The notes beneath the pieces were generated by a model, which was given only the letters and a program-made list of their open reading frames with translations, ran no database searches and had not been told where the DNA came from. From Neobacillus rhizosphaerae (GTDB taxonomy: Bacteria; Bacillota; Bacilli; Bacillales; Cytobacillaceae): a DNA stretch of 64,000 nucleotides. A program made the translations under genes and the position numbers. Below are positions 9,601 through 16,857 of this stretch, piece after piece; the stretch's first letter is position 1; every line of letters starts with the position of its first letter. Where the stretch lies: contig NZ_CALBWS010000002.1 of assembly GCF_937468385.1 (NCBI RefSeq), positions 117,842-181,841 on the forward strand, in the 5' to 3' direction.

Positions 9601-10094
9601 AAATCAGTTAATTTATCTTTTAATGCTTTAGAAGCAGAATTGTCGTTTGAGCCAAGCAGGACTGTCCCATGAATTAGCTCCTCTGGGCTAATGCAGTACC
9701 TCTTAAATTCGGTAATCATTTGCTCCAATTGCTGAACAAACCCATTTTTATCTGCAGCCCGTTGAAAAAGCTTTAATTGTTCCTTCTTTTCTTCGATAAT
9801 TTTACGAATTAGCATACTCATCCCGACACTACTTAAATGTACGCGGCTAATACCACCTGTTTCCTGTAGAATTCTCCATGCTAGACGAGAAAAGCTAAAG
9901 ACCTGGGCTCGAATCATTCCACCAACGCTTGAGTCTGTTGCTAAGCGATATTCTGAAAGAAACGTCATTTGTTCAGGCACGATATAAATAAGCGGTGTTC
10001 CTTCTGGTTTTTCTATAAGTCTTTTTTTTATTTCATCAAGAAACATCGCTGTTTTACCGCTACCTGACCGCCCGATTACCATTCTTAATGACAT
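6597..10094 (-). CDS. addB: ATP-dependent helicase/deoxyribonuclease subunit B (AddB)
   Basis: The 1165-residue partner of AddA. It has a Walker A GRSGSGKT at residues 8-15 and an inactive-helicase-like body containing IVPEQMTF. The nuclease motif VIDYKSS is near residue 960. One cysteine in NSCAFSHF plus the terminal IPCTFCSFKSVC cluster form the 4Fe-4S ligands known in AddB. It is first in the addB-addA unit, and its product nuclease trims the strand carrying Chi. Confidence 0.97.
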   Translation of the reverse strand: MSLRMVIGRSGSGKTAMFLDEIKKRLIEKPEGTPLIYIVPEQMTFLSEYRLATDSSVGGMIRAQVFSFSRLAWRILQETGGISRVHLSSVGMSMLIRKIIEEKKEQLKLFQRAADKNGFVQQLEQMITEFKRYCISPEELIHGTVLLGSNDNSASKALKDKLTDLELIYQKFEEEIFGKYIDSEDYFHLLAEKVSSSAYLKEAEIYIDGFYTFSPQEYRIIQELMMHCRKVSIAMTTDRLLFDSTPDELELFRVSGETCKSIYELARAEGIEIDKPVILDEQKKWNQPSLRHLEEKFDDRPVAVFHGETAIHIHQAANRRAEIEGIAREIRHTVRTNGYRYRDIALLIRNGGDYHEIVEPVFADYQIPYFIDQKRTMLNHPLIELIRSSLEVIISYWRYEPVFRAIKTELLYPLQENPIKMREKLDKLENYVLAYGINGSKWMKKDRWVYRRIRGLDLEANVQTDTEKTIEQELNELKLMITAPILRLSRRLKKADSGRKLCEAVYLYLEELEIPEKLENWKAAAEEKGNLVQMREHEQVWNAVVDLLDQYVEILGEESVSLKAFATILEAGFESLHFSLIPPALDQVLIGDLEKSRLNEIKVVFIVGVNEGVMPAKISDEGILADEDREMLLAAGITVAPSSRIRLLDENFIAYKAFTAPSERLYISYPLANDEGKALIPSSYIKRIKDMFPDANEQFYVSDPAQISEQDQLSLVSNLTTALSYLNGQLQLKKRNYPISDMWWDVYNYYLESAWKEKAQKVFSSLFYSNGTVQLSRDSAVELYGETIQVSVSRMELYNSCAFSHFTQHGLKLRERQIFRLEAPDIGELFHAAIKHISDTVNNQKISWAQLTKQQCEELSKEAVNALAPKLQNEILLSSERHHYIKRKLEQIITRASLVLSEHAKVSGFSPIGLELGFGANAKLPPLSFSLKNGKKMELAGRIDRVDQAKGEDDSVYLRVIDYKSSEKDVNLSEVYYGLALQMLTYLDIVITHSNQLVETKASPAGVLYFHVHNPFINTTKMLTIDEIENEMMKKFKMNGLMVSDQNVIRMMDQSLESGDSQIISAGIKKDGNLSKKSKVASLNEFDHLKTYVRQMYQKTGNAIIDGQIDISPYKLKDKIPCTFCSFKSVCQFDESIENNRFRMLTPHSKEDVLDLIKKEVEENE

Positions 10095-10232
10095 ATACTA
10101 ACCTCGCTTTCCTCTTAAACTCTGTATCTTTCATTCTACCATAAAATAAGCACAAACGTTTGGATGACAATAAACAGAATCCAACCAAAAATGGTAAATC
10201 TTTTTTTAAAACAAGGCTATGTTAAACTTGTC

Positions 10233-10362
10233 TGTTGATTTCCGCTCCAGGCACTCGCTTTCCGCGGGCGGTCGGGAGCCTCCTCGGCGCTATTCGCGCC
10301 TGCGGGGTCTCCCTTGACCTGCTTTTCCCGCAGGAGTCTCGCGCCTTCCACTCTAATCAACA
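10233..10362 (+). repeat. GC-rich dispersed repeat, copy 1
   Basis: A roughly 130-bp GC-rich block in AT-rich surroundings. It is bounded by TGTTGATT and AATCAACA and contains internal hairpin-forming segments such as GGCGCtattcGCGCC. Two further copies lie at 14573-14706 and 15228-15353. The element is itself flanked by an 11-bp inverted repeat, GGCTATGTTAA (10215) and TTAACATAGCC (about 10387-10397). It fills most of the 356-base gap between addB and the signal peptidase gene; no coding signal was seen. Confidence 0.85.
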
Positions 10363-10402
10363 TATTGGCAAAATCAACAATGAGCATTAACATAGCCTAA
10401 AA

Positions 10403-10429
10403 CAAAAAAACACGATTTTTAAATCGTGC
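10403..10429 (-). terminator. Terminator after signal peptidase gene
   Basis: On the minus strand the hairpin GCACGATTT/AAATCGTG is followed by a run of seven T residues, 20 bases past the stop codon of the type I signal peptidase gene. Confidence 0.85.
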
Positions 10430-10450
10430 TCCTCGCTTCACAATATGCAT

Positions 10451-11005
10451 TTAAAAATGAATATCCATTTCATTTAATGGCCAGTAACGCAGGTCCACCT
10501 TTCCAACAACCTGGTGGGTAGATATGAAGCCGAATTGGCGGCTATCCCAGCTTCCCAGTCGATTATCACCAAGGACAAATATTTTTCCATCAGGAACTGT
10601 ATTTTCTCCGGTAATTTCCTTCAAACTGAAATCACCCGTTATCCTCATCCCATGTGCTTTTTGTTTATAGACCTTTAAAAACGGCTCCTCATACTTATGT
10701 CCGTTAATATACAACTCATCATTTCGATATTCAATTTTATCACCTGGCAGTCCAATAATACGTTTGACAAAATCCTCTTTCTGATTGGCATGAAACACAA
10801 TGACATCAAATCGATTCAACTCTCCAACTTGATACCCTAGCTTATTGACAACCAGCTTATTTCCGTCCTGCAGTGTCGGCATCATTGATTCGCCTTCTAC
10901 TACATAGTTGGAAAAGAAAAATGTACGAATAAAAGCAAAAATAATAATTCCAATTGCGAAAGCCTTAACCCATTCCATGCCTTCCTTTTTCCATTCAATT
11001 TTCAT
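10451..11005 (-). CDS. sipV: Type I signal peptidase (SipV-like)
   Basis: A 184-residue membrane serine protease that cleaves signal peptides of secreted proteins. One N-terminal membrane helix (about 14-32) is followed by the catalytic Ser40 in GESMMPTL and Lys81 in DFVKRIIGLPGD. The GDNRxxSxDSR box follows (LGDNRLGSWDSRQFG). In B. subtilis sipV sits in the same place beside addB, so I use that symbol, although other Sip paralogues are similar. It overlaps the upstream yhjE-like gene by 11 bases. Confidence 0.93.
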   Translation of the reverse strand: MKIEWKKEGMEWVKAFAIGIIIFAFIRTFFFSNYVVEGESMMPTLQDGNKLVVNKLGYQVGELNRFDVIVFHANQKEDFVKRIIGLPGDKIEYRNDELYINGHKYEEPFLKVYKQKAHGMRITGDFSLKEITGENTVPDGKIFVLGDNRLGSWDSRQFGFISTHQVVGKVDLRYWPLNEMDIHF

Positions 11006-11660
11006 AGAGCCTCCTCCTTTTCTCCTTTTCTTTGTTTCTATCTATTTCTCCATTATGGTCATTTTCCGTTCCCTTATTCATTCTTCCTTCAATTCTTTTG
11101 CCAACATACCAAAGAAGAAAAATAATAATTAATACTAGGACCGTCCGGTAGGGCTTAGTAATCAATGAACGAATATCATAACCAATAAAGCTCATCGTAA
11201 AAATCATCACCATTTTTCCAATACAAACGGCCAACATATATTGGGCCATTCTTATTTTCGAGAGACCGGCAACGATGTTTACGACAGCTGATGGTGTAAA
11301 TGGAAAACAAAGCAATAAAAAAAGTGGGCCAAATCCATGACGGTCCACCCAGTCCATTAGCTTACGGACCTTCGGGTGTTTGGACAAAAAAGCAAATATC
11401 CTTCTTTGTCCATATTTTCTGATTAGGATAAAAACTAAGAATGCTCCTATACACGCTCCTAGCCATGAATATAAAAATCCAAGCCAAAGTCCAAAGGCAT
11501 TTGCATTGGCCATTACAAATAAAAACAGTGGGAGAAACGGAAAAAATGCTTCAATGACAGGTAGCAATATTCCGGGTATTGGACCTAGGGCTCGATATTC
11601 CTGTATGAGATTCATAATATTTTCAAGCGTAAACCAAGCTTTTATTGATTCAATGTCCAT
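10995..11660 (-). CDS. yhjE: TVP38/TMEM64-family membrane protein (YhjE-like)
   Basis: A 221-residue integral membrane protein with about five or six hydrophobic segments. The DedA/TVP38 core is visible as GACIGAFLVFILIRKYGQR and FPFTPSAVVNIVAGLSKI. The C-terminus is highly charged and cytosolic-looking. The family is implicated in membrane lipid handling, but the substrate here is unknown. It is co-transcribed with the signal peptidase gene, as yhjE is with sipV in B. subtilis. Confidence 0.85.
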   Translation of the reverse strand: MDIESIKAWFTLENIMNLIQEYRALGPIPGILLPVIEAFFPFLPLFLFVMANANAFGLWLGFLYSWLGACIGAFLVFILIRKYGQRRIFAFLSKHPKVRKLMDWVDRHGFGPLFLLLCFPFTPSAVVNIVAGLSKIRMAQYMLAVCIGKMVMIFTMSFIGYDIRSLITKPYRTVLVLIIIFLLWYVGKRIEGRMNKGTENDHNGEIDRNKEKEKRRRLYEN

Positions 11661-11697
11661 CCCATTTCTCCTTTATTTTTTCTTTGGTTGAAATTTA

Positions 11698-12639
11698 CTA
11701 TTGTATAATAAATTGGTGAAGTGCCTGTTTATTTTTTTCGACATCAATATCCAAAACGGCTCCTTCCCCTTTTATTCGTGGTTCAGTAAAACTATTTTCA
11801 ACTGGGATTCTTAGAGTGGCCATCGTGCCCTTTTTATTGGAAAAGAAGTCCTTACCAATAAATAACATATCCGAAGTAGCCATGTTTGTATTTACGTATG
11901 GACTGAGGACACCAATTAATTTTGGGAGTTTGGTAATCGTTTGGAAGCCACTTAATTGGTCTCTAATCGCCTTGATTGCCTTTTGCTGACGTTCCACCCT
12001 TCCAAAGTCTCCAATAGCATCATGACGGAAGCGAACATAGCCAAGCATTTGTGTACCATTTAATTTTTGCAGACCGGGCTCTAACGTCATATAAATATTT
12101 TTCTCCATTTTTTTCTCAACATCTATTTCTACTCCATCTGGGAAAGCTTCATCAATCAGTTGAACAAACCCTTGAAAATCCACAATGGCGTAATATTGCA
12201 GGTCAATATCAAAATTCTGTTTAATCGTCTGCCTCATTAATTCCGGGCCCCCGCTGGCAAAGGCAGAATTAATTTTATGCTTGCCATGACCTGGGATTTC
12301 CACGTAACTATCTCTCATAATAGAAGTAAGCTTAAAAGTCCCTTTATCTTCATTATAATGAGCAATCATGATCATATCTGCCCGGGCCTTTTCTTTTCCC
12401 CGTGCATCGCTTCCAAGCAATAGGATATTCGTGTCTCCATACTGATCCTTTTTTCCTTCAAATGTATAGACAACATTTGCTTGTTTTTTATCCTTATTTA
12501 TCTTGTTTAATGATTGGTTTACTCCTTGTTTATATTGGAAATAAGCATAACCTGCCACTGCACCAATTAATAGTAAGAATACAAGCAAAATGGACGTCCA
12601 TCTTCTCTTTTTCCTATTTTGATGTTTATCTGCTCTCAT
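11698..12639 (-). CDS. LytR-CpsA-Psr (LCP) family cell-wall glycopolymer transferase
   Basis: A 313-residue protein with a basic N-terminus, one membrane anchor (about 15-34) and an extracellular LCP domain. Visible motifs are ILLLGSDARGKEKARADMIMI, the SIMRDSYVEIPGHGKHKINSAF block and YVRFRHDAIGDFGRVERQQ, with the conserved Arg and Asp residues that bind the polyprenyl-phosphate donor. The family attaches teichoic acid or other polymers to peptidoglycan. It is often annotated LytR; which of TagT/U/V it matches cannot be settled from sequence alone. Confidence 0.9.
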   Translation of the reverse strand: MRADKHQNRKKRRWTSILLVFLLLIGAVAGYAYFQYKQGVNQSLNKINKDKKQANVVYTFEGKKDQYGDTNILLLGSDARGKEKARADMIMIAHYNEDKGTFKLTSIMRDSYVEIPGHGKHKINSAFASGGPELMRQTIKQNFDIDLQYYAIVDFQGFVQLIDEAFPDGVEIDVEKKMEKNIYMTLEPGLQKLNGTQMLGYVRFRHDAIGDFGRVERQQKAIKAIRDQLSGFQTITKLPKLIGVLSPYVNTNMATSDMLFIGKDFFSNKKGTMATLRIPVENSFTEPRIKGEGAVLDIDVEKNKQALHQFIIQ

Positions 12640-13007
12640 TGTTTATCACCCATTCGCTATATTTTTAAACTTCACCTATATATGACTGTTTTTTCTTTTT
12701 CAAGGTTTCTTCATTAAATTCATTTTCCCCTTTCATATATCCTTCTATTAATGAAAACTTTCTCATATATTGGCCAATTTTTGCAATAAAGAAGACTCGA
12801 CGATGGTCGAGCCTTTGTCGGTTCATGAGACATAGTCACACTTATGCATTCAGAATTTATGAAAATAACTTCTGATTAGCCCCAGAAAGCCCACCAATTG
12901 TCGACAAGCTTTTGTAAAAGAAAAGTTCTATTGCTTTTATCGGTTCCTTTTAGTAAAATTATATAGGAACATTTGTTCGAAAATTATAGAAAGGTGCGGA
13001 TGACAGG
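12640..13007. other. Intergenic region between the LCP gene and yhjD
   Basis: A 368-base AT-rich gap between divergent genes. A sigma-A-type promoter for yhjD is plausible: TTGCTT at 12931 and TAAAAT at 12954 with 17-base spacing. A small CTCGAC/GTCGAG hairpin lies near 12795. No coding frame of note was seen. Confidence 0.5.
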
Positions 13008-13373
13008 ATGACCAGAATTCCTGAGGATGATCGTGACATCATGGAGAAGGCTTTATATTTACCGATGCTTCTAATCGTCTTAAACCGAGATTTGGCTGTT
13101 GTGGAAAATAGCCCATTTAAATTAAAAAGGCCTTATTTAGATTTAATTGAGGAAACAATGAAGGACGTGCAAGGGGAACTCTCTGAGGTAAAACAGTATA
13201 TGAAAAAGAATAAACTTCAAGTCATTGAAACAAAACGGGACGATGCCTTTACGATGTATATGTTTATTTATAAAGGGTATGAAGAAAACCATAATTACTT
13301 TAATCCAAGAATTCGCAACAAGGTTCAAGAATTAATGGAGACTTATTTATTAAAAAAACATCTATCCCGTTAG
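13008..13373 (+). CDS. yhjD: YhjD-like conserved protein
   Basis: A 121-residue soluble protein starting MTRIPEDDRDIMEKALYLPMLL, rich in charged helices, ending near KVQELMETYLLKKHL. It matches the size and position of B. subtilis YhjD, a protein of unknown function. The ATG at 13008 follows a weak GGATGACAGG ribosome site. It is monocistronic and convergent with comK. Function is not known and is not inferred. Confidence 0.8.
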   Translation: MTRIPEDDRDIMEKALYLPMLLIVLNRDLAVVENSPFKLKRPYLDLIEETMKDVQGELSEVKQYMKKNKLQVIETKRDDAFTMYMFIYKGYEENHNYFNPRIRNKVQELMETYLLKKHLSR

Positions 13374-13392
13374 CGTTTGAAATAAATAGTAC

Positions 13393-13974
13393 TTATTTAT
13401 CTTTCACATAAAAATCACTATCGTATTTATGAGAGCTTTCTGAAGTATGTGATAACTTAGTCCTGTTCAAAAAGTAAAATAACTTCCTCTCATTTTTTTC
13501 TATTCTTTGCAATATCTTTGTTTTTAATAAAGAGGTCTTTAACATTTGATGCTCAATCGTAGAGTATGGCACTTGAAAGTGGTGGGATTGTTTATTTTGG
13601 AAAGTGATTAATGTCTGGTGTGGTCCAATGCGGATATAATTCTCAACATGTTCGTGTGAAATCCAAATACACTCCTTACTATTCGGTGAAATGGTAGGAA
13701 AAAAGAAGAGATGGTTGGTTGATTCAATCATAATTGGTACCTTTCGTTTATTGCCAATTATTTTTCGTGAGCCCCTCTTTCTGCTTTCATAGTTGGCCCC
13801 AAAATAATCGCAGCTATTTTTGATAATCTCCAATGGTTTTACTGGAGACAAAAATTCATCTTCGACTTCATAAATCAGGGAATAGGTTTTACTTCCGTAT
13901 TCCACTGGTTGAATAAACATTGTGCATGAATTTACTTCATAATCCTCAATTTGCTTTTGCTTCAATACATTCAA
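13393..13974 (-). CDS. comK: Competence transcription factor ComK
   Basis: A 193-residue master regulator of DNA uptake. Conserved ComK blocks are YEVNSCTMFIQPVEYGSK, VKPLEIIKNSCDYFGANYESRKRGSRKIIG, PIMIESTNHLFFFPTISP and ECIWISHEHVENY. Length matches B. subtilis ComK (192). The C-terminal third, the MecA-binding region in B. subtilis, is diverged. RBS AAGGAGTTGAATG is canonical. A TATAAT lies 51 bases upstream with a poor -35, as expected for an activator-dependent promoter. Confidence 0.94.
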   Translation of the reverse strand: MNVLKQKQIEDYEVNSCTMFIQPVEYGSKTYSLIYEVEDEFLSPVKPLEIIKNSCDYFGANYESRKRGSRKIIGNKRKVPIMIESTNHLFFFPTISPNSKECIWISHEHVENYIRIGPHQTLITFQNKQSHHFQVPYSTIEHQMLKTSLLKTKILQRIEKNERKLFYFLNRTKLSHTSESSHKYDSDFYVKDK

Positions 13975-14024
13975 CTCCTTTTAATATTTTCCACCATATC
14001 TTACCACTACTGGTCTGTAATTCC

Positions 14025-14071
14025 ATTATATTTCTAAATTGTTGCTAATTTATTCACAAAATTCATGTCAA
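14025..14071 (-). promoter_or_regulatory. Candidate comK promoter
   Basis: On the minus strand TATAAT occupies 14030-14025, with a weak ATAAAT at the -35 position; a TTGACA occurs further upstream at 14071-14066. AT-rich runs surround both, but no clean pair of ComK AT-boxes (AAAA-N5-TTTT) was found. Confidence 0.35.
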
Positions 14072-14158
14072 TAAAATATTTTTCAGAAAATTATAATTAT
14101 TAATTGATATTAATCAAAAAAATCCATATAATAATAAAAAGCATCAGAGGTGATTTTC

Positions 14159-14395
14159 ATGAATGAAAAATCATACACGGAATTAATGAAGCTTGGTGCC
14201 ATGAAACGCAATCGAATGAAAGAGAACTTCGTCCAAGATTTATACATCGAAATGCTCTTATCTGAGGTCCAGCTAACAGTTGAAAAGGATAAATTACTGC
14301 GTAAAATTGACTTGGCCATCGATCATCGAGACAAAGGTTCATTTCTCCGTTTATCTGAACAGCTTAAAGAAATTAATAAACGATTTGGCACTTAA
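14159..14395 (+). CDS. yhzC: Small IDEAL-domain protein (YhzC-like)
   Basis: A 78-residue protein whose C-terminal half (LLRKIDLAIDHRDKGSFLRLSEQLKEINKRFG) is an IDEAL domain. The ATG at 14159 follows AGAGG; a GTG three codons earlier is less likely. It is divergent from comK, matching yhzC beside comK in B. subtilis. IDEAL domains occur in small Firmicute proteins, some with regulatory roles. A link to ComK is only positional. Confidence 0.8.
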   Translation: MNEKSYTELMKLGAMKRNRMKENFVQDLYIEMLLSEVQLTVEKDKLLRKIDLAIDHRDKGSFLRLSEQLKEINKRFGT

Positions 14396-14410
14396 AACCT
14401 ACTTCCACTA

Positions 14411-14437
14411 AACCGTCTTCGAGACGGTCTTTCTTTT
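14411..14437 (+). terminator. Terminator of yhzC
   Basis: An ACCGTCT-tcg-AGACGGT hairpin is followed by TCTTTCTTTT, 16 bases after the yhzC stop. Confidence 0.85.
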
Positions 14438-14477
14438 GAAAAAAAAGGCTAAAGACAAGAAAATTGTCATTATCCTC

Positions 14478-14516
14478 AGGCTGTCGAAAAACCTTCGACA
14501 GCCTTTATTTTTTTAT
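14478..14516 (+). terminator. Hairpin-T-tract inside the left end of the IS
   Basis: AGGCTGTCGAA/TTCGACAGCC with a short loop, then TTTATTTTTTT. It is a strong terminator-like hairpin overlapping the inner part of the left inverted repeat and could shield the transposase from outside transcription. Confidence 0.7.
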
Positions 14517-14572
14517 GCCACTTTAACATTTCAACGCGTTAATTCATTATAATATTATTAATGCGACATGTC

Positions 14573-14706
14573 TGTTGATTTGCGCTCCAGGCGCTTCGCT
14601 TTCCGCGGGCGTGCCGGGGAGTCTCCTCGGCGGCTGAAGCGCCTGCGGGGTCTCCCCAGCCCCGTACTCCCGCAGGAGTCTTCGCGCCTTCCGCTCCAAT
14701 CAACAG
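14573..14706 (+). repeat. GC-rich dispersed repeat, copy 2
   Basis: Same orientation and layout as the copy at 10233. It starts TGTTGATTTGCGCTCC and ends CGCTCCAATCAACA, with the shared CTTTCCGCGGGCG and CCGCAGGAGTC blocks. It sits between the left IS end and the transposase remnant. Open frames across it on both strands are compositional artefacts. Confidence 0.85.
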
Positions 14707-14766
14707 GTGCAAATTCAATAATGTCCTCACACAGCCAAAAAAATAAAAAAATAAGAGGTGAAATCT

Positions 14767-15190
14767 ATGTTTAAACCAAGAGAATCTTTCCAAAGTGAAT
14801 ATGAATTTGTGTCTATTGATGAATTCGTTCCTGATGATCACCTCCTTCGTTTGATTGATAAATATATTGATTTTTCGTTTCTTCTTGAAAAAGTTCGCAC
14901 TTATTCAATGTACACGTTCAAAAAATATGGTAAAAGTTGTAACACGACATGTATGGGAGGAGCACAAGGAAAAGGTAAGGTTAAATCACTTATCTAAATC
15001 GGGAAAATTGCTTTATAAATTTAGAAAGGAAAAAATGGAGCGAAGCTTCGTAGACTCAAAAGAGCTGCATGGGCTTCGCTACTGCCGGTTACGGGGATTA
15101 GAGAATGCAAGTGAACAGGCTCTCCTTACAGCAGCCTGCCAAAATATAAAAAAGATTGCGACACACTTAGCCAGGTTAGAAAAAGTGTGA
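14767..15190 (+). pseudogene. IS1182-family transposase remnant
   Basis: The first 45 or so codons, from ATG 14767 after GAGGTG, encode the IS1182 N-terminus (MFKPRESFQ, FVPDDHLLRLIDKYIDF). At about 14900 the reading jumps by one frame into the C-terminal part: VTRHVWEEHKEKV, KEKMERSFVDSKELHGLRYCRLRG and the final LLTAACQNIKKIATHL. The catalytic middle, roughly 300 or more residues in intact members, is missing. It is inactive by itself. Confidence 0.88.
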
Positions 15191-15227
15191 TGCAATTCTT
15201 TTGGTTGATTTGCCACCCTGTTGATTG

Positions 15228-15353
15228 GAGCGGAGGGCACTCGACTCCTGCGGGATATAGAGGTCACGGGAGACCCCGCAGGCGCCTATAGCGCCGAGGA
15301 GGCTCCCGGACCTCCCCGCGGAAAGCGAGTGCCCGGAGCGGAAATCAACAGGC
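15228..15353 (-). repeat. GC-rich dispersed repeat, copy 3 (inverted)
   Basis: The reverse-complement orientation of copies 1 and 2, from TGTTGATTGGAGCGG to GGAGCGGAAATCAACA. With copy 2 it brackets the transposase remnant as an inverted pair. Confidence 0.85.
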
Positions 15354-15455
15354 CAGTTAGCAGGGCCAATCCATTATAAAAAAATTGCCAAGAAATATAC
15401 CCTTTCTCGACAATCTGGGACTAAAGACAAGAAAATTGTCATTAGCCTTATTTTT

Positions 15456-16730
15456 TTATTCCTTGTTTTGATGTTTAATTTCGTATTCTTCCAGCTTGGA
15501 AATGCGATCAAGCATGGAAGGATGAGTATACCGGAAAATTTTAACTAATAGTGGTGGATTCACCTGACTAAGTCCAGACCTGGTTAATTCCTGAAAAGAT
15601 GTAATCGCTGCTTCGGGATTTTTGGTCATTTCAATCGCGTATCTGTCAGCTCGTGTTTCCTCATAACGAGACGCGAGATTTGTTAATGGACTTGACGCAA
15701 ACAACAGCATGGACAAAACAATAAAAAATAACGGAAGTGAACGAATATCACTTACATCTGCAATTCTCAGTTCCTTCCCCCACCGGACTACCACCCAATT
15801 CATCAGCCTATAGGTCAAATACAGCCCTAGCAATGAAAGAAGTAGATAACCGCCAATTCCAAAATAAATATGTTTCTCGACATAATGGCACATTTCATGG
15901 GCCATTATAAATAAAATTTGATTATCTGAAAGTTTGTTTAATGTCGTATCCCAAAGGACAATCCTGGCATTGGAGCCAATTCCCGTTACATAGGCATTTA
16001 ATGCATTCGTTTTATCTGCCATATTTACTTCAAATACATGCTTGGCGGGAATCTCCGCCTTATCAGCCAGTGTCAAAATCTTCGTTTCCAGTTCCTTATT
16101 TTTCAAAGGATAGAAATCATTGTATAATGGGTCTATGACCACTGGCTGAAGGAACATCATAAATAGTGTAAAGGGGACAGATAAAAGCCACCCATAAAGC
16201 CACCAGCGCTTTTGACTTTTCTTCATCAGCCAGTATAAAACCGGAACAATGATTAACCAGGTCCCATAATTAATCCAAAAGTCAATTAACTCATCCTTCA
16301 TCCAGGAGGCAAAGGTTTGGGTTGAAATATGATACGTCTTTGATAATGAATAACTAATATAATTTAAAGGAAATGTTGCTAAAAAGGCAAAAAAGGATAA
16401 CCAGATCAGATAAATGGCTATTTGAAGCAGCCTGTACTTAGTGGACTTCTCTGCCCAGCGCTTAAATGCCTTTGAAAAACCAAATAATAAAATAAGGAAA
16501 TAAAAAAGCCATTCGAACGGAGTCGATAAGAAAAACAGAAGGTTCCTTATTTTCGAATACTCCTCGCTCAACATCAGTTCTCTTCCATTTAGAAATGTAG
16601 TTGGGTCAGCTTTTGTCCCTGCATATTCAAATGGCAATTTTGATTCGCTAAAATAAAATATATACCAATAAAAAAATAATCCATATAGGACAAAGGCCAA
16701 AACTACGTAGACCCCCATTTTTCTTACCAT
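15456..16730 (-). CDS. yhfN: M48-family membrane metalloprotease (YhfN-like)
   Basis: A 424-residue integral membrane zinc protease related to Ste24 CAAX proteases. Several membrane helices (about 6-27, 66-85, 103-125, 157-170, 180-196) precede the HEMCH zinc motif at 278-282. More helices follow, then the third-ligand motif RYEETRADRYAIEM. Size and fold match B. subtilis YhfN. The substrate is unknown; membrane protein turnover or peptide processing is plausible from the family. It lies immediately beside the deleted IS element. Confidence 0.88.
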   Translation of the reverse strand: MVRKMGVYVVLAFVLYGLFFYWYIFYFSESKLPFEYAGTKADPTTFLNGRELMLSEEYSKIRNLLFFLSTPFEWLFYFLILLFGFSKAFKRWAEKSTKYRLLQIAIYLIWLSFFAFLATFPLNYISYSLSKTYHISTQTFASWMKDELIDFWINYGTWLIIVPVLYWLMKKSQKRWWLYGWLLSVPFTLFMMFLQPVVIDPLYNDFYPLKNKELETKILTLADKAEIPAKHVFEVNMADKTNALNAYVTGIGSNARIVLWDTTLNKLSDNQILFIMAHEMCHYVEKHIYFGIGGYLLLSLLGLYLTYRLMNWVVVRWGKELRIADVSDIRSLPLFFIVLSMLLFASSPLTNLASRYEETRADRYAIEMTKNPEAAITSFQELTRSGLSQVNPPLLVKIFRYTHPSMLDRISKLEEYEIKHQNKE

Positions 16731-16857
16731 GATTTGTCCTCCTTTGTGTACAGCCTCTCTATACTTAGTTTAGTTAAAAAAGGAGGAATTAGAACACAAA
16801 AAAAAAGTCAGCAAAACAGAGGCTTTTAAAACAAAATAAATATGGCGGGCGTAATGT

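Larger units (their letters stand above)
14446..15448 (+). mobile_element. Deleted IS1182-type element with terminal inverted repeats
   Basis: A segment of about 1 kb is bounded by 46-bp imperfect terminal inverted repeats, 14446-14491 and 15403-15448. Both begin AGGCTAA and contain GACAA, TTGTC and TGTCGA, and I count 33 of 46 matching bases. Inside are a GC-rich repeat copy, a fused N- and C-terminal transposase remnant, and a second GC-rich repeat in inverted orientation. The outer palindromic part also reads as a direct repeat. No clear target-site duplication was seen. The element can no longer encode a transposase. Confidence 0.75.

Noticed and set aside
13975..14149. ComK K-box (paired AT-boxes) upstream of comK
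   Set aside because: The region is AT-rich, but no AAAA-N5-TTTT pair at the accepted spacings could be found.
14539..14841. 100-codon minus-strand frame rich in Arg, Gly and Ala
   Set aside because: It arises from the GC-rich repeat and the antisense of the transposase remnant.
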